A DNA stretch of 64,000 bases from Spirochaetia bacterium (GTDB taxonomy: Bacteria; Spirochaetota; Spirochaetia; Treponematales; Treponemataceae). Below are positions 42,254-50,007 of this stretch, piece by piece (position 1 is the stretch's first letter; each line of letters opens with the position of its first letter). The notes under the pieces were generated by a model. It was not told the origin of the DNA, searched no databases, and saw only the letters and a program-made list of their open reading frames with translations. The translations under genes were made by a program, and so were the position numbers. Location of the stretch: contig CAAGBC010000037.1 of the NCBI GenBank assembly GCA_900767955.1, forward strand, positions 248,001-312,000, read 5' to 3'.

Positions 42254-42905
42254 CAGATTTTATTTCCTCCTTTAATATATCTCGTATAAAAAGGCCGTTG
42301 ATATCATCTTGTGCAAACATTTTTTGATAATTACTTCTGGCCTGTTCATCGCGTTTCTTTTTTTTAGGAAAATATTCATGATAGTCAGAAAGTTCATATT
42401 CTTCAAATTGAATTAAATCAAAGGCTTTTTGACTCTTTAAGACAATCTGTTCTCCTAGTTTTCCAAGTTTCATTGCGTAGGAAAGTTGTGAATATGAAAT
42501 CTGGTTTGTGAGAAACGCTTTTGCAAATGAAAAATAAGAATCATCTGCGCGGTAGCCACGAATTAAATCGTAGTTTTCCACAGGAATGTAGAAATGTTCT
42601 TTTAGATAATCTGTTCCTTTTTTCATTATTGATGTTGTAATCTGGAATTGGCGATGTTGAACAAGGACTGCAAGCCAATGAAGCATTGTGTAATTTTGTA
42701 AATCTAAGATAGATAAGTCTTTTGTGTCTAATGTATATTTATTTGAATATCCGTTTGAACCATCGGAGACAGCCCATTCTTTTGCAAGTTCTTTTTGCTC
42801 TGTGCAGTAAAATCCAAGTCCGTAATCATTCCAGGATTTTCCGTAACCAAAAAGTGGCTTTTGTATAATATTTGGGGAACCATGGAAAATCTGTATTTTA
42901 GACAC
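42234..42905 (-). CDS. DUF3990-like probable toxin (ADP-ribosyltransferase-like)
   Basis: A 223-residue soluble protein starting with GTG, with AGGAGAGG seven bases upstream. The opening IQIFHGSPNIIQKPLFGYGK is followed by DYGLGFYCTEQKELAKEWAV, the pattern of DUF3990 proteins. These are related in fold to mono-ADP-ribosyltransferases and occur in toxin-antitoxin operons. Later blocks (DLIRGYRADDSYFSFAKAFL and IVLKSQKAFDLIQF) also fit. The HTH gene overlaps its end. The target is unknown and the biochemistry is an inference. Confidence 0.75.
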   Translation of the reverse strand: MSKIQIFHGSPNIIQKPLFGYGKSWNDYGLGFYCTEQKELAKEWAVSDGSNGYSNKYTLDTKDLSILDLQNYTMLHWLAVLVQHRQFQITTSIMKKGTDYLKEHFYIPVENYDLIRGYRADDSYFSFAKAFLTNQISYSQLSYAMKLGKLGEQIVLKSQKAFDLIQFEEYELSDYHEYFPKKKKRDEQARSNYQKMFAQDDINGLFIRDILKEEIKSDDSRLQ

Positions 42906-42918
42906 TTATTAACCTCTC

Positions 42919-42978
42919 CTGTAGTAGTACAATTGTTTTGTTATTAAAAATATACTACTACAGAAGTAGTTTTGTCAA
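42919..42978 (-). promoter_or_regulatory. Toxin-antitoxin promoter with palindromic operator
   Basis: On the minus strand the promoter is TTGACA (42973-42978), an 18-nt spacer and TATATT (42949-42954). The spacer holds a 17-bp near-palindrome, ACTACTACAGAAGTAGT on the plus strand (42954-42970; 14 of 17 positions symmetric). A second half-site, CTGTAGTAGTAC (42919-42930 on the plus strand), abuts the ribosome-binding site. Binding of the HTH antitoxin here would block the -35/-10 region. Confidence 0.75.
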
Positions 42979-43006
42979 CTTTTTAAAAAATTATAATCAA
43001 GGAATG

Positions 43007-43135
43007 ACGACGAGGAGGATGACTGGATAGGGAAGTACGGAATGAGCGGTTTTGTGGAGCATTCGGGATTGGTTTGCATTTATGCTTTGAATTTTTTTGC
43101 GGAACAAAATCTGCCCATAAAAAAAATATTTGTCA
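43007..43135 (+). repeat. GC-richer dispersed repeat, short copy
   Basis: A 53-base block (43007-43059, beginning GACGACGAGGAGGATGACTG) is 49 of 53 identical to 59622-59674. A further block at 43100-43132 (CGGAACAAAATCTGCCC and an A run) matches 59787-59816. The DNA between is shortened. Both copies lie just upstream of a plus-strand gene. An ORF at 43042 is not counted as a gene. Confidence 0.7.
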
Positions 43136-43184
43136 AAGATAACAAAATTTTCAAATTTATATTATACTATTATATGGAGGATTT

Positions 43185-43973
43185 ATGGATTTTATTGGAA
43201 TTACTGCGTTGGTTGCCTTGGCACTTAGTGCATTTGGGTTTGTAATGTATGTTTACTTTTTTTCTATTGGCTATGGATTTTCTATTGCTGGAATTGGTAT
43301 AACATTGTTGATTTTGTTCCGTAATCAATTAACTCTTGGAACTATTATTTTGTGTGGGTTGCTTATTCTTTATGGAATTCGACTTGGTGGATATTTGGCA
43401 ATTCGTGAACTAAAAAGCCTTGGTTACAAAAATTTGCTTAAAGAAGAATCTAAAAAAACTGTTCCTGTTGGTGTAAAGTTTTCTATTTGGATTAGTTGTG
43501 CATTTTTGTATGTTTGTCAGGTAGCTCCTTTGACTTTTAGATTTGTGAATAAAGTTCAGGATGATACATTGTTGTATGTGGGAATTGGATTTGCAGTTGT
43601 TGGTATTTTAATGGAAATTATTGCTGATGCTCATAAGGCTATTTCAAAAAAGAAAAATCCTAATCGCTTTGTTTGTACTGGGCTTTACAAGATTGTTCGT
43701 TGTCCTAATTATTTAGGTGAAATTTTACTGTACACTGGAACTTTTATTTCTGGAATTAGTGTTTGTAATTCTGTTGTTCAGTGGATTTTTGTTGTTTTGG
43801 GTTATATTGGAATTTTGTATGTTATGTTTAGTGGTGCTAGACGCTTGGAAATTCGCCAAGATAAAAACTATGGTGATGACCCTGAATATCAAAAATATGT
43901 AGCAACAACTCCTATTTTAATTCCGTTGATTCCACTTTATAGTGTGAAAAAATATGCTTGGCTTGTTGCATAA
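43185..43973 (+). CDS. DUF1295 family membrane protein (steroid-reductase-like)
   Basis: A 262-residue integral membrane protein with about seven helices. The C-terminal part has NRFVCTGLYKIVRCPNYLGE at about 161-180 and a later RRLEIRQDKNYGDDPEYQKY, characteristic of DUF1295 / isoprenylcysteine-methyltransferase-like enzymes such as steroid 5-alpha-reductase relatives. These reduce or methylate lipid-type substrates; the actual substrate is not known. The ATG at 43185 follows GGAGG (43176-43180); an in-frame ATG lies at 43173. Confidence 0.85.
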   Translation: MDFIGITALVALALSAFGFVMYVYFFSIGYGFSIAGIGITLLILFRNQLTLGTIILCGLLILYGIRLGGYLAIRELKSLGYKNLLKEESKKTVPVGVKFSIWISCAFLYVCQVAPLTFRFVNKVQDDTLLYVGIGFAVVGILMEIIADAHKAISKKKNPNRFVCTGLYKIVRCPNYLGEILLYTGTFISGISVCNSVVQWIFVVLGYIGILYVMFSGARRLEIRQDKNYGDDPEYQKYVATTPILIPLIPLYSVKKYAWLVA

Positions 43974-44008
43974 TTTTTGTGTAATTTGTAGATAATTTTT
44001 TAAGTTTT

Positions 44009-44056
44009 AAACTGTCTAAAAAGATAATTTTATTTGCTTTTTAGGCAGTTTTTTTA
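44009..44056 (+). terminator. Terminator after the DUF1295 gene
   Basis: AACTGTCTAAAAAG (44010-44023) and CTTTTTAGGCAGTT (44037-44050) form a fourteen-pair stem with one G-U pair, followed by a T run. Confidence 0.88.
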
Positions 44057-44374
44057 TTGTTTTACTTTCTGAATAACTTCATCTAGAAAATTATTAAAGT
44101 TTTTTGTTATAACGCTTTTTATTTCGTTGTATAAATTATTTTGTTCTTTTTCTTCAAGTGTAATAGGAACAAAAAATCTAATAATATCAATTCCCAATGC
44201 TTCTGCAAGATTTGTTAATGTTTTATCGCTTGGCCATGAAATAGAAAGTTCTATGCTTTTTACCATGGCTTCTGAAATATTGGCTTTTTCTGCTAATTCA
44301 AATTGTGTTAATTTTTTTTCTTTTCTTATTTGTTTTAAGTTTGTTGCAAGTCTTGTCTGGAGTGTAGATTTCAT
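44054..44374 (-). CDS. XRE-family transcriptional regulator
   Basis: A 106-residue protein. Residues 9-65 form an XRE helix-turn-helix (NLKQIRKEKKLTQFELAEKA, ISEAMVKSIELSISWPSDKT), and the rest is a helical dimerisation tail. It is divergent from the lipoprotein gene at 44526 with about 150 bases between, where TATCTAATA and TATCTAAAA motifs recur and could be operators. The ATG is preceded by AATAAT and no Shine-Dalgarno sequence. The target is not known. Confidence 0.8.
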   Translation of the reverse strand: MKSTLQTRLATNLKQIRKEKKLTQFELAEKANISEAMVKSIELSISWPSDKTLTNLAEALGIDIIRFFVPITLEEKEQNNLYNEIKSVITKNFNNFLDEVIQKVKQ

Positions 44375-44525
44375 GTCTGTATTATTAAAATAATATAAAT
44401 TTAATTACATAGACTAATAGTATCTAATAATATAAAAAAAATATTGACAATATCTAAAAAGGTATAATAAGATTAACTAACACGTTGTTATAGATAGTAA
44501 CATTATTTATTTTTTCGGAGGATAT

Positions 44526-45152
44526 ATGAAAAAATTAGCAAAACTTATGACTTTGGTGCTTTCTGCATCAATTCTTTTTGGATTTATGGGATGTAGTGAT
44601 GATTCTGGTGATTCTGATGAAAATAAATCAACAAGTAAAATAGTTGGAAAATATAAGACTGTTGATCATTCAGCAAAGCTTGATGTTAAAGCTGATTATA
44701 CTATTTTTGTTGATACTGGTTCTGAAGAATACAATATGAATGGAACTTGGAAAGAAACTGCTAAAGGAGGAGAATTTACTTTTCCTGCTGGTGAAGGTGT
44801 AGAATTAGTTGGAACAGCAGAAGTTAAAGAAGATGATGTAATCTGGTGTGTTTCTGAAGAGATGGAGATGAAAACTTACGCTGTAAAAATTTCTAATACT
44901 GCTGTTGATATGAAAGGAACTTGGTCAAACGGAACAATGACAACAACTATTGATGCAGAAGGTAATTTTTCAATTCCTATGTCTAAAGATTATACACTTA
45001 CTGGAAAAGCAACAATTGAAGGTAATTCATTTGTAATGAAAGATTCTGAAGACAATGAAGTTTCAACAGGTGTTGTTTCTGCTTCTGGAAAAGCCTATAT
45101 GGAATATTATAATGGCGAAGATATGGTTCAGGATATTTTTGTAAAACAATAG
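44526..45152 (+). CDS. Lipoprotein
   Basis: A 208-residue exported lipoprotein. The signal peptide runs to the lipobox FGFMGC at residues 18-23, so Cys23 would be acylated. After an acidic linker (SDDSGDSDENKS) come two similar beta-rich halves: YKTVDHSAKLDVKADYTIFV with GTWKETAKGGEFTFPAG, then GTWSNGTMTTTIDAEGNFSI with TLTGKATIEGN, like a duplicated lipocalin-like unit. GGAGG lies upstream. TTGACA occurs 77 bases before the start and TATAAT 13 bases after it, with TAAGAT at better spacing. It starts the lipoprotein cluster. Confidence 0.8.
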   Translation: MKKLAKLMTLVLSASILFGFMGCSDDSGDSDENKSTSKIVGKYKTVDHSAKLDVKADYTIFVDTGSEEYNMNGTWKETAKGGEFTFPAGEGVELVGTAEVKEDDVIWCVSEEMEMKTYAVKISNTAVDMKGTWSNGTMTTTIDAEGNFSIPMSKDYTLTGKATIEGNSFVMKDSEDNEVSTGVVSASGKAYMEYYNGEDMVQDIFVKQ

Positions 45153-45175
45153 ATAAGAAGATAGTTTAGTAACAA

Positions 45176-45213
45176 CGTGGGGGGGGTAGAACACTTGTCT
45201 GCCTCCCTACTTT
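45176..45213 (+). terminator. Probable terminator containing a run of eight G
   Basis: GTGGGGGGGGTAGA (45177-45190) can pair with TCTGCCTCCCTAC (45197-45209) with one bulge and G-U pairs, followed by five T. The G8 run (45179-45186) lies in its stem. It separates two lipoprotein genes. Confidence 0.55.
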
Positions 45214-45245
45214 TTAATTAATTTTTCATAAAACGGAGGAATTGT

Positions 45246-46217
45246 ATGAAAAAAATTAATGTTGGATTAACAAGTTTAATACTTGCATTTTTTATGTTTA
45301 CTGGTTGTGCGTCTACAGCAGGACTTACAGAAAGTCAGAAAATTGGCGCTAAAAATTCACCAGCTGCTTTAGTAACAGTTTTAGTAAGTGATAGAGCAGA
45401 ATGGATTGATTTAACTGAATCTTCTTATGAAAAAATGAATGATGGTAAAAAATTCCTGAGTGCAACAGGTCAGGTAAAAGCTCAAGAAATTCCAGAAGAA
45501 TTAATTAATGCATCTGCTACTGAATTAAAAAAAGGACTTGAACAAGTTGGAGGATTTACTTTTGTAAATGAAAAAGTAGTGAGTGATGCTCTTGCTGAAG
45601 CAATAAAGAAAGCTGAAAAAAAATCTGGCTGGAATAAGGCAAAAAAATTCTTAACTGGTGATGTTTCTGGCATTTTAAGTGATGTTGCTGTAAATGCTGC
45701 AGGTGCTGGTATTACAAAAGGATTGCAAGCTGCAGGAATGAAATTATTCACAGTTACAACTCCTACAGGATATTACGAAGCAACTCCAAGTAATGAAAGC
45801 TTAACAAAAGCTGTTGTAAAGGCTGCAAAGAAAAATAAACAAAAAGCAAAGTCTTTAGTTTATGCAACAGTGGAATATTCTATTGAACAATTCCCTGGTG
45901 AAAATGTTCCTACAAAAGCATATTGTTTAACAACAGTTTACATTACAGATGAGTCAGGAAAATTAAAAAAACAAGTTAACGGTGTAGTATTTTCAAGTCC
46001 TGTAAATTGGAATGATTTTGTTGCAGATCCAAGTATTCTTATTAGTAAGTTCCCTATGTTAATGAAAGAATCAATTGAATATGTAACTAGTAATCTAAAC
46101 GTAAAAACAAGTTTATTTGCTATTCCAAAACTTAAAGTAGATACTGAAAGACTTATTTCTGATTCTTCATTTGGTTTCCATCCTTCAAAGAAAGTATTTA
46201 CTGATGGTGGAAAATAA
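45246..46217 (+). CDS. Lipoprotein of unknown function
   Basis: A 323-residue lipoprotein with lipobox FMFTGCAS (Cys near residue 21). The mature protein is mixed alpha-beta with a glycine-alanine-rich middle (GDVSGILSDVAVNAAGAGIT) that resembles a short membrane-like or amyloid-like segment. Later blocks include AKSLVYATVEYSIEQFPGEN and YITDESGKLKKQVNGVVF. No family is recognised. The ribosome-binding region ACGGAGG is preceded by TTTTTCATAAA, an arrangement shared with the 46802 gene. A 13-pair hairpin lies after its stop. Confidence 0.7.
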   Translation: MKKINVGLTSLILAFFMFTGCASTAGLTESQKIGAKNSPAALVTVLVSDRAEWIDLTESSYEKMNDGKKFLSATGQVKAQEIPEELINASATELKKGLEQVGGFTFVNEKVVSDALAEAIKKAEKKSGWNKAKKFLTGDVSGILSDVAVNAAGAGITKGLQAAGMKLFTVTTPTGYYEATPSNESLTKAVVKAAKKNKQKAKSLVYATVEYSIEQFPGENVPTKAYCLTTVYITDESGKLKKQVNGVVFSSPVNWNDFVADPSILISKFPMLMKESIEYVTSNLNVKTSLFAIPKLKVDTERLISDSSFGFHPSKKVFTDGGK

Positions 46218-46266
46218 AATTTAGTTTGATTATTACACTGTAATTATTGTAATGAGTTTTAATTAA

Positions 46267-46301
46267 AGTTCCAATGTTCATGCTATTTGGATGTTGGAAC
46301 T
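46267..46301 (+). terminator. Hairpin after the 45246 lipoprotein gene
   Basis: AGTTCCAATGTTC (46267-46279) and GGATGTTGGAACT (46289-46301) form thirteen continuous pairs including G-U pairs, around a nine-base loop. No T run follows, so it is a stability hairpin or a weak terminator. Confidence 0.55.
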
Positions 46302-46357
46302 AATCATTGGAATGTTAAGAGGAAAAGTTTAATAAAATAATTTTTGGAGTATGTAGT

Positions 46358-46768
46358 TTGAAACGATTTTCATGTGTAAAAAAAATGATTCCAGTAATTT
46401 TTTTAGTTGCTTGTGTTTTTTGTTTTTCAAGTTGTGATGTAACAAAATATTTTGATGATATTGATTCTGAATGGAAAAATTACAATGCATATAACAAACC
46501 AATGGATTATTTGACTTTTTATTCAGATGATACTTTTTATTTTGATTTAAAAGGTTCTGCTGGGTGTTACAAAAAAGGAACTTACATTGGAGATACAAAA
46601 AGTGAAAATGCAACAATTCAAATAACTGTTAAATTCCAAAAAACATCAGAAGACGATGAATGGAAAAAATTAAGTTCTGTTGAAACTGACAAAATTACTA
46701 TTGAAGGGGATGAATTATTTTATCGCTATAAGTGTTATTCACGAATCGGAGAAACAATTTTTGATTAA
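46358..46768 (+). CDS. Small lipoprotein
   Basis: A 136-residue lipoprotein starting at TTG (46358) with GGAG about ten bases upstream. The signal segment (MIPVIFLVACVFCFSSC) ends in a lipobox with Cys near residue 26. The mature part begins DVTKYFDDIDSEWKNYNAYN and has beta-rich stretches (FYSDDTFYFDLKGSAGCYKK, YIGDTKSENATIQITVKFQK) suggestive of a small lipocalin-like fold. An internal ATG at 46385 is possible. No family is recognised. Confidence 0.7.
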   Translation: MKRFSCVKKMIPVIFLVACVFCFSSCDVTKYFDDIDSEWKNYNAYNKPMDYLTFYSDDTFYFDLKGSAGCYKKGTYIGDTKSENATIQITVKFQKTSEDDEWKKLSSVETDKITIEGDELFYRYKCYSRIGETIFD

Positions 46769-46801
46769 GCAAATAATTTTTTTCATAAAACGGAGGTATA
46801 T

Positions 46802-49255
46802 ATGAAAAATAAAATATTTTCAGTTTTGTTTTTGCTACTATGTGGAGTGTTTTTTAGTTGTAACAATGAAGTAGACGGCGGTGGAGGAAATGGTGGAGGA
46901 GATACAAATCCTATCCAACCAGAAGAATCTAAAGACTTATTTAAAGGTAATACTTTTGAAGGTCAATTACTAGATGGTAGTGCTTTTGGAACATTAGTTT
47001 TTGGCGACAATGGATTTACATTAATTACAACTGCAATTGTAATAGGAAACTATTCAATTGTTGATAATATAGCAACATTAGAGGCATATGTTTCATTAGA
47101 TGGTGAGAAATCAGATTATGTTAGTATCACTACCACTGTTATTGAAAATAATTCTTTCTTAATTGAATATCCTCTAGAATTAATACAACAATTTGGGGAT
47201 TATGAATTTTCTTCTGGAAATTTAAATGAAAGTGGTACAGCTGTTCCTGTAAAATATTCATTGAAAACAATTTCAGGTGTTACTTCAGAATATGTAGAAA
47301 ATAAAGGCGTAAAAATATCTATAGACCTTCCAGAAAATATATATAGCATTTTTATACGTAGATATAAATTAGGTCAAAGAGGTTATACTCATATTGCTGC
47401 TTCTTGTGGATATGATAATGAAACAGGTGAACAGTTATTTTTTGATAAAGGAAACTATGATATTTATGATGAATTTGTAGATGCAAAATATCAATATACA
47501 TACACTGTTGAATTAGGAATTTCAAAAAATAACTATGGTACTAATTATGAGTATGGTTATACAAAAATAGTTATTCCTGATAATGGTGTAAAAAAAGATT
47601 TTGATAATATAGATGTAAATACTAGAGCAAGTCTTATTTGGGACAAAGCAAATAAAAAATTTAGGTGGAATATGTATCCAACTATATCTGGTATTCCAGA
47701 AGGATTTGAGTATTATACAAATATTTCATACTCTTTGTATGATGATGATGGGGGGTTTAGTTGTAATACAGAAAGTAATATTCCCAACAATGAACAGGAT
47801 GACATATATATTGAAAGTGAATTTTTTGGAAAAGAAATCCCATGTACTAGTAAACAATTCTATATTGAAAAAAAATCAAATAGTTTAGACTACAGCTATA
47901 CATATTTTATTGATCCATTTGATGTTACTGGGATTCCTGAATCAATTACTTTACCATCAGGACAACCGTTAGAACTTGAAGAAGTAGAAAATGGTGTAAA
48001 GTTAACAATTAATATTCCTTATTCAAAAATTTCTAATGTGACTATTTACAGAGATGGTGAAGATTATATGGACTACAGCCTTGATTATGATGAAAATTGG
48101 AATCAACTTTACTATCCTTTGGGCGAAATATCCTTTATGGATTATTTTGTAGATGGTGGCAAAGAATATTCTTACTATGTAGATTATAGTTATAGTGAAT
48201 ATAATGAAGGGACTGGGGAATATGAATATACTGATTTGAAGACAGAAATAAAAACAATTAATGTAAGTGAATCTGTTGATTCAATGGAACTTGATAAATA
48301 TCAAATTTCAAATGATTACAGTTTTGAATGGATCCCTTTGTTGTGTAAATACTCATGGACAGTTTTACCAACTATTACACCTGCTTTACCAAGTGGATTC
48401 GAAGAATATGTAAGTCTTGAATACGAAGATAATAACTCTATTCGAAGTAATATTAAAAAGGGAAGTTGTTTTATAAGTTCTGATGATGAATGTTACATAG
48501 AATCAGCAAAATTAACAGTATTTTCAAACAAATTAAGAGAGAATGAAACAGTTTATATGTCTGATTTAGATGTAGAACTTCCTAGTAATAATAGAAGTAT
48601 AAAAAGAGAATATGCTTCATTGTTATTATCTCAAAATGAAGAAGGTGTTCAGCTGTCAGTAAATCTTCCAAATAATGTAAAATCAGTTCAGGTTTACAGA
48701 AATAAGCAAGAGGATTCCTTTAATTCCTATATGGATTTGAATGGAGAGTTTGACCAAGGAAATAAAATATTTACTGACAGTTTTGTTGAACCATCAAAAG
48801 ATTATGAATATTATCTTTCTTATGATATCCAAGAAGATGATGATTATTATACTGCTTATACAACAACACAAACGATAACTATTTCAGAATCAGTAAAATA
48901 TTGTGAATTAGAAAATTATACAATTGAGGATTATGGAATACTAAATGGATCTTATAATGAAGATTCAGGTTATTATGAGTATGAATGGGCAGATTTAAAA
49001 TTAAACAAACCGTTACCAGATAATTTTAAATATACAGCTAAGCTTTATTATATAACAGAAGATTATTCTATCACAATTTGTGATGGTTCTAGTTTTTTTG
49101 ATTTAGAAGATGAAACTCTGTCACTTATAGGTGGAGGATTATTGGTTGAGCCAAAAAATGAAGGTGAAATTCTCACATATATAGGATTGGTGGAAAAAGA
49201 ATTTTCTGTATCTGATATTGGTGCTGGTATTCCAACAACAATTTCTGCAGAATAG
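46802..49255 (+). CDS. Large surface lipoprotein with triplicated domain
   Basis: An 817-residue lipoprotein (lipobox FFSC, Cys near residue 20) with a glycine-rich linker (DGGGGNGGG). Three repeats of about 200 residues can be seen, each starting with an ENGVKLTINIP-type strand (GVKISIDLPENIYSIFIRR, GVKLTINIPYSKISNVTIYR, GVQLSVNLPNNVKSVQVYR) and ending around DYFVDGGKEYSYYVDYS. The fold looks like an immunoglobulin or fibronectin type III arrangement. A run of six G is at about 47750. Likely a surface-exposed adhesin-like protein; the ligand is unknown. Confidence 0.75.
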   Translation: MKNKIFSVLFLLLCGVFFSCNNEVDGGGGNGGGDTNPIQPEESKDLFKGNTFEGQLLDGSAFGTLVFGDNGFTLITTAIVIGNYSIVDNIATLEAYVSLDGEKSDYVSITTTVIENNSFLIEYPLELIQQFGDYEFSSGNLNESGTAVPVKYSLKTISGVTSEYVENKGVKISIDLPENIYSIFIRRYKLGQRGYTHIAASCGYDNETGEQLFFDKGNYDIYDEFVDAKYQYTYTVELGISKNNYGTNYEYGYTKIVIPDNGVKKDFDNIDVNTRASLIWDKANKKFRWNMYPTISGIPEGFEYYTNISYSLYDDDGGFSCNTESNIPNNEQDDIYIESEFFGKEIPCTSKQFYIEKKSNSLDYSYTYFIDPFDVTGIPESITLPSGQPLELEEVENGVKLTINIPYSKISNVTIYRDGEDYMDYSLDYDENWNQLYYPLGEISFMDYFVDGGKEYSYYVDYSYSEYNEGTGEYEYTDLKTEIKTINVSESVDSMELDKYQISNDYSFEWIPLLCKYSWTVLPTITPALPSGFEEYVSLEYEDNNSIRSNIKKGSCFISSDDECYIESAKLTVFSNKLRENETVYMSDLDVELPSNNRSIKREYASLLLSQNEEGVQLSVNLPNNVKSVQVYRNKQEDSFNSYMDLNGEFDQGNKIFTDSFVEPSKDYEYYLSYDIQEDDDYYTAYTTTQTITISESVKYCELENYTIEDYGILNGSYNEDSGYYEYEWADLKLNKPLPDNFKYTAKLYYITEDYSITICDGSSFFDLEDETLSLIGGGLLVEPKNEGEILTYIGLVEKEFSVSDIGAGIPTTISAE

Positions 49256-49326
49256 GTCTGTTGATGTAAACAAATTATTGGGGCAGTCAAAATGATTGCC
49301 CTAGTAATTTACTATTTACGAGGGGC

Positions 49327-49353
49327 ATTCTGATGAAAATCAGGATTTTTTTT
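49327..49353 (+). terminator. Terminator between lipoprotein and barrel genes
   Basis: ATTCTGAT (49327-49334), loop GAAA, ATCAGGAT (49339-49346), then eight T. An additional hairpin GGGCAGTCA/TGATTGCCC lies around 49282-49303. Confidence 0.75.
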
Positions 49354-49380
49354 ATGTGATTTTGAACGTAGGAGTTTTAT

Positions 49381-50007
49381 GTGAAAAAAATATTTATATT
49401 AGTTTTATTATGTTTTTCTACATCATTATTTGCTCATACAAAGTTGTATGATGTTGGTGCGAGCCTTTTTATTCCATTTGGTGGAGTTGATGAAGATGAA
49501 GATTTTTTTGGTGTTTTAAAAGATAATGATAATCAATCAAGTTCTTCATACAAACAAGATTCAGAACCTTCGATTTTGGATAACGCAAGTGCATTTACTT
49601 TTTATGCAGGTTTTTCAAATTTTTATGACAATGATGATTTAGACAAAAAATTTGTTCCTCTTTTTGATATGAAAGCAGGATTTATAGTTGGTTCAATATA
49701 TGGATTTGGATTTTACACACAATTTATGGGTGGTATAAGTTTTAGACCTTCTATTATGACAATTTTTAATTTGAGTGCGGGGGCAAAACTTACGGGTGCT
49801 TTTACTGAATTTGAATATGGTGTTTGGCCAGATATTTTTGGTGTAGATGGAGTTGTTGATGCTTCTTTTACATTAAATTTCCTTTATCTTATTGGACTAA
49901 AGGGTGGTGTTACATTTAGTTTTGGTTCTTCAGGTTATGGTGCAATGCCTTATATTTCAATAGTAACAGCATTTAAAGATTTTGGATTAAGAATGAATAA
50001 TTATTAA
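49381..50007 (+). CDS. Exported outer-membrane barrel-like protein
   Basis: A 208-residue protein starting with GTG (AGGAG upstream). Residues 1-18 form a signal peptide (CFSTSLFAH). The mature protein begins LYDVGASLFIPFGGVDEDED and has repeated amphipathic strands with aromatic girdle residues (FYAGFSNFYDN, FGFYTQFMGGISF, GVTFSFGSSGYGAM). It is probably an eight-stranded barrel. A segment DNDNQSSSSYKQDSEPSIL looks like an extracellular loop. Its stop overlaps the convergent methyltransferase gene by four bases. Confidence 0.68.
   Translation: MKKIFILVLLCFSTSLFAHTKLYDVGASLFIPFGGVDEDEDFFGVLKDNDNQSSSSYKQDSEPSILDNASAFTFYAGFSNFYDNDDLDKKFVPLFDMKAGFIVGSIYGFGFYTQFMGGISFRPSIMTIFNLSAGAKLTGAFTEFEYGVWPDIFGVDGVVDASFTLNFLYLIGLKGGVTFSFGSSGYGAMPYISIVTAFKDFGLRMNNY

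Noticed and set aside
43042..43245. 67-residue plus-strand ORF
   Set aside because: It starts inside the dispersed repeat and overlaps the better supported DUF1295 gene in another frame.
44444..44468. TTGACA with TATAAT upstream of the 44526 lipoprotein
   Set aside because: The spacer is only 13 bases, too short for a standard promoter; TAAGAT at 18 bases is a possible but weak alternative.
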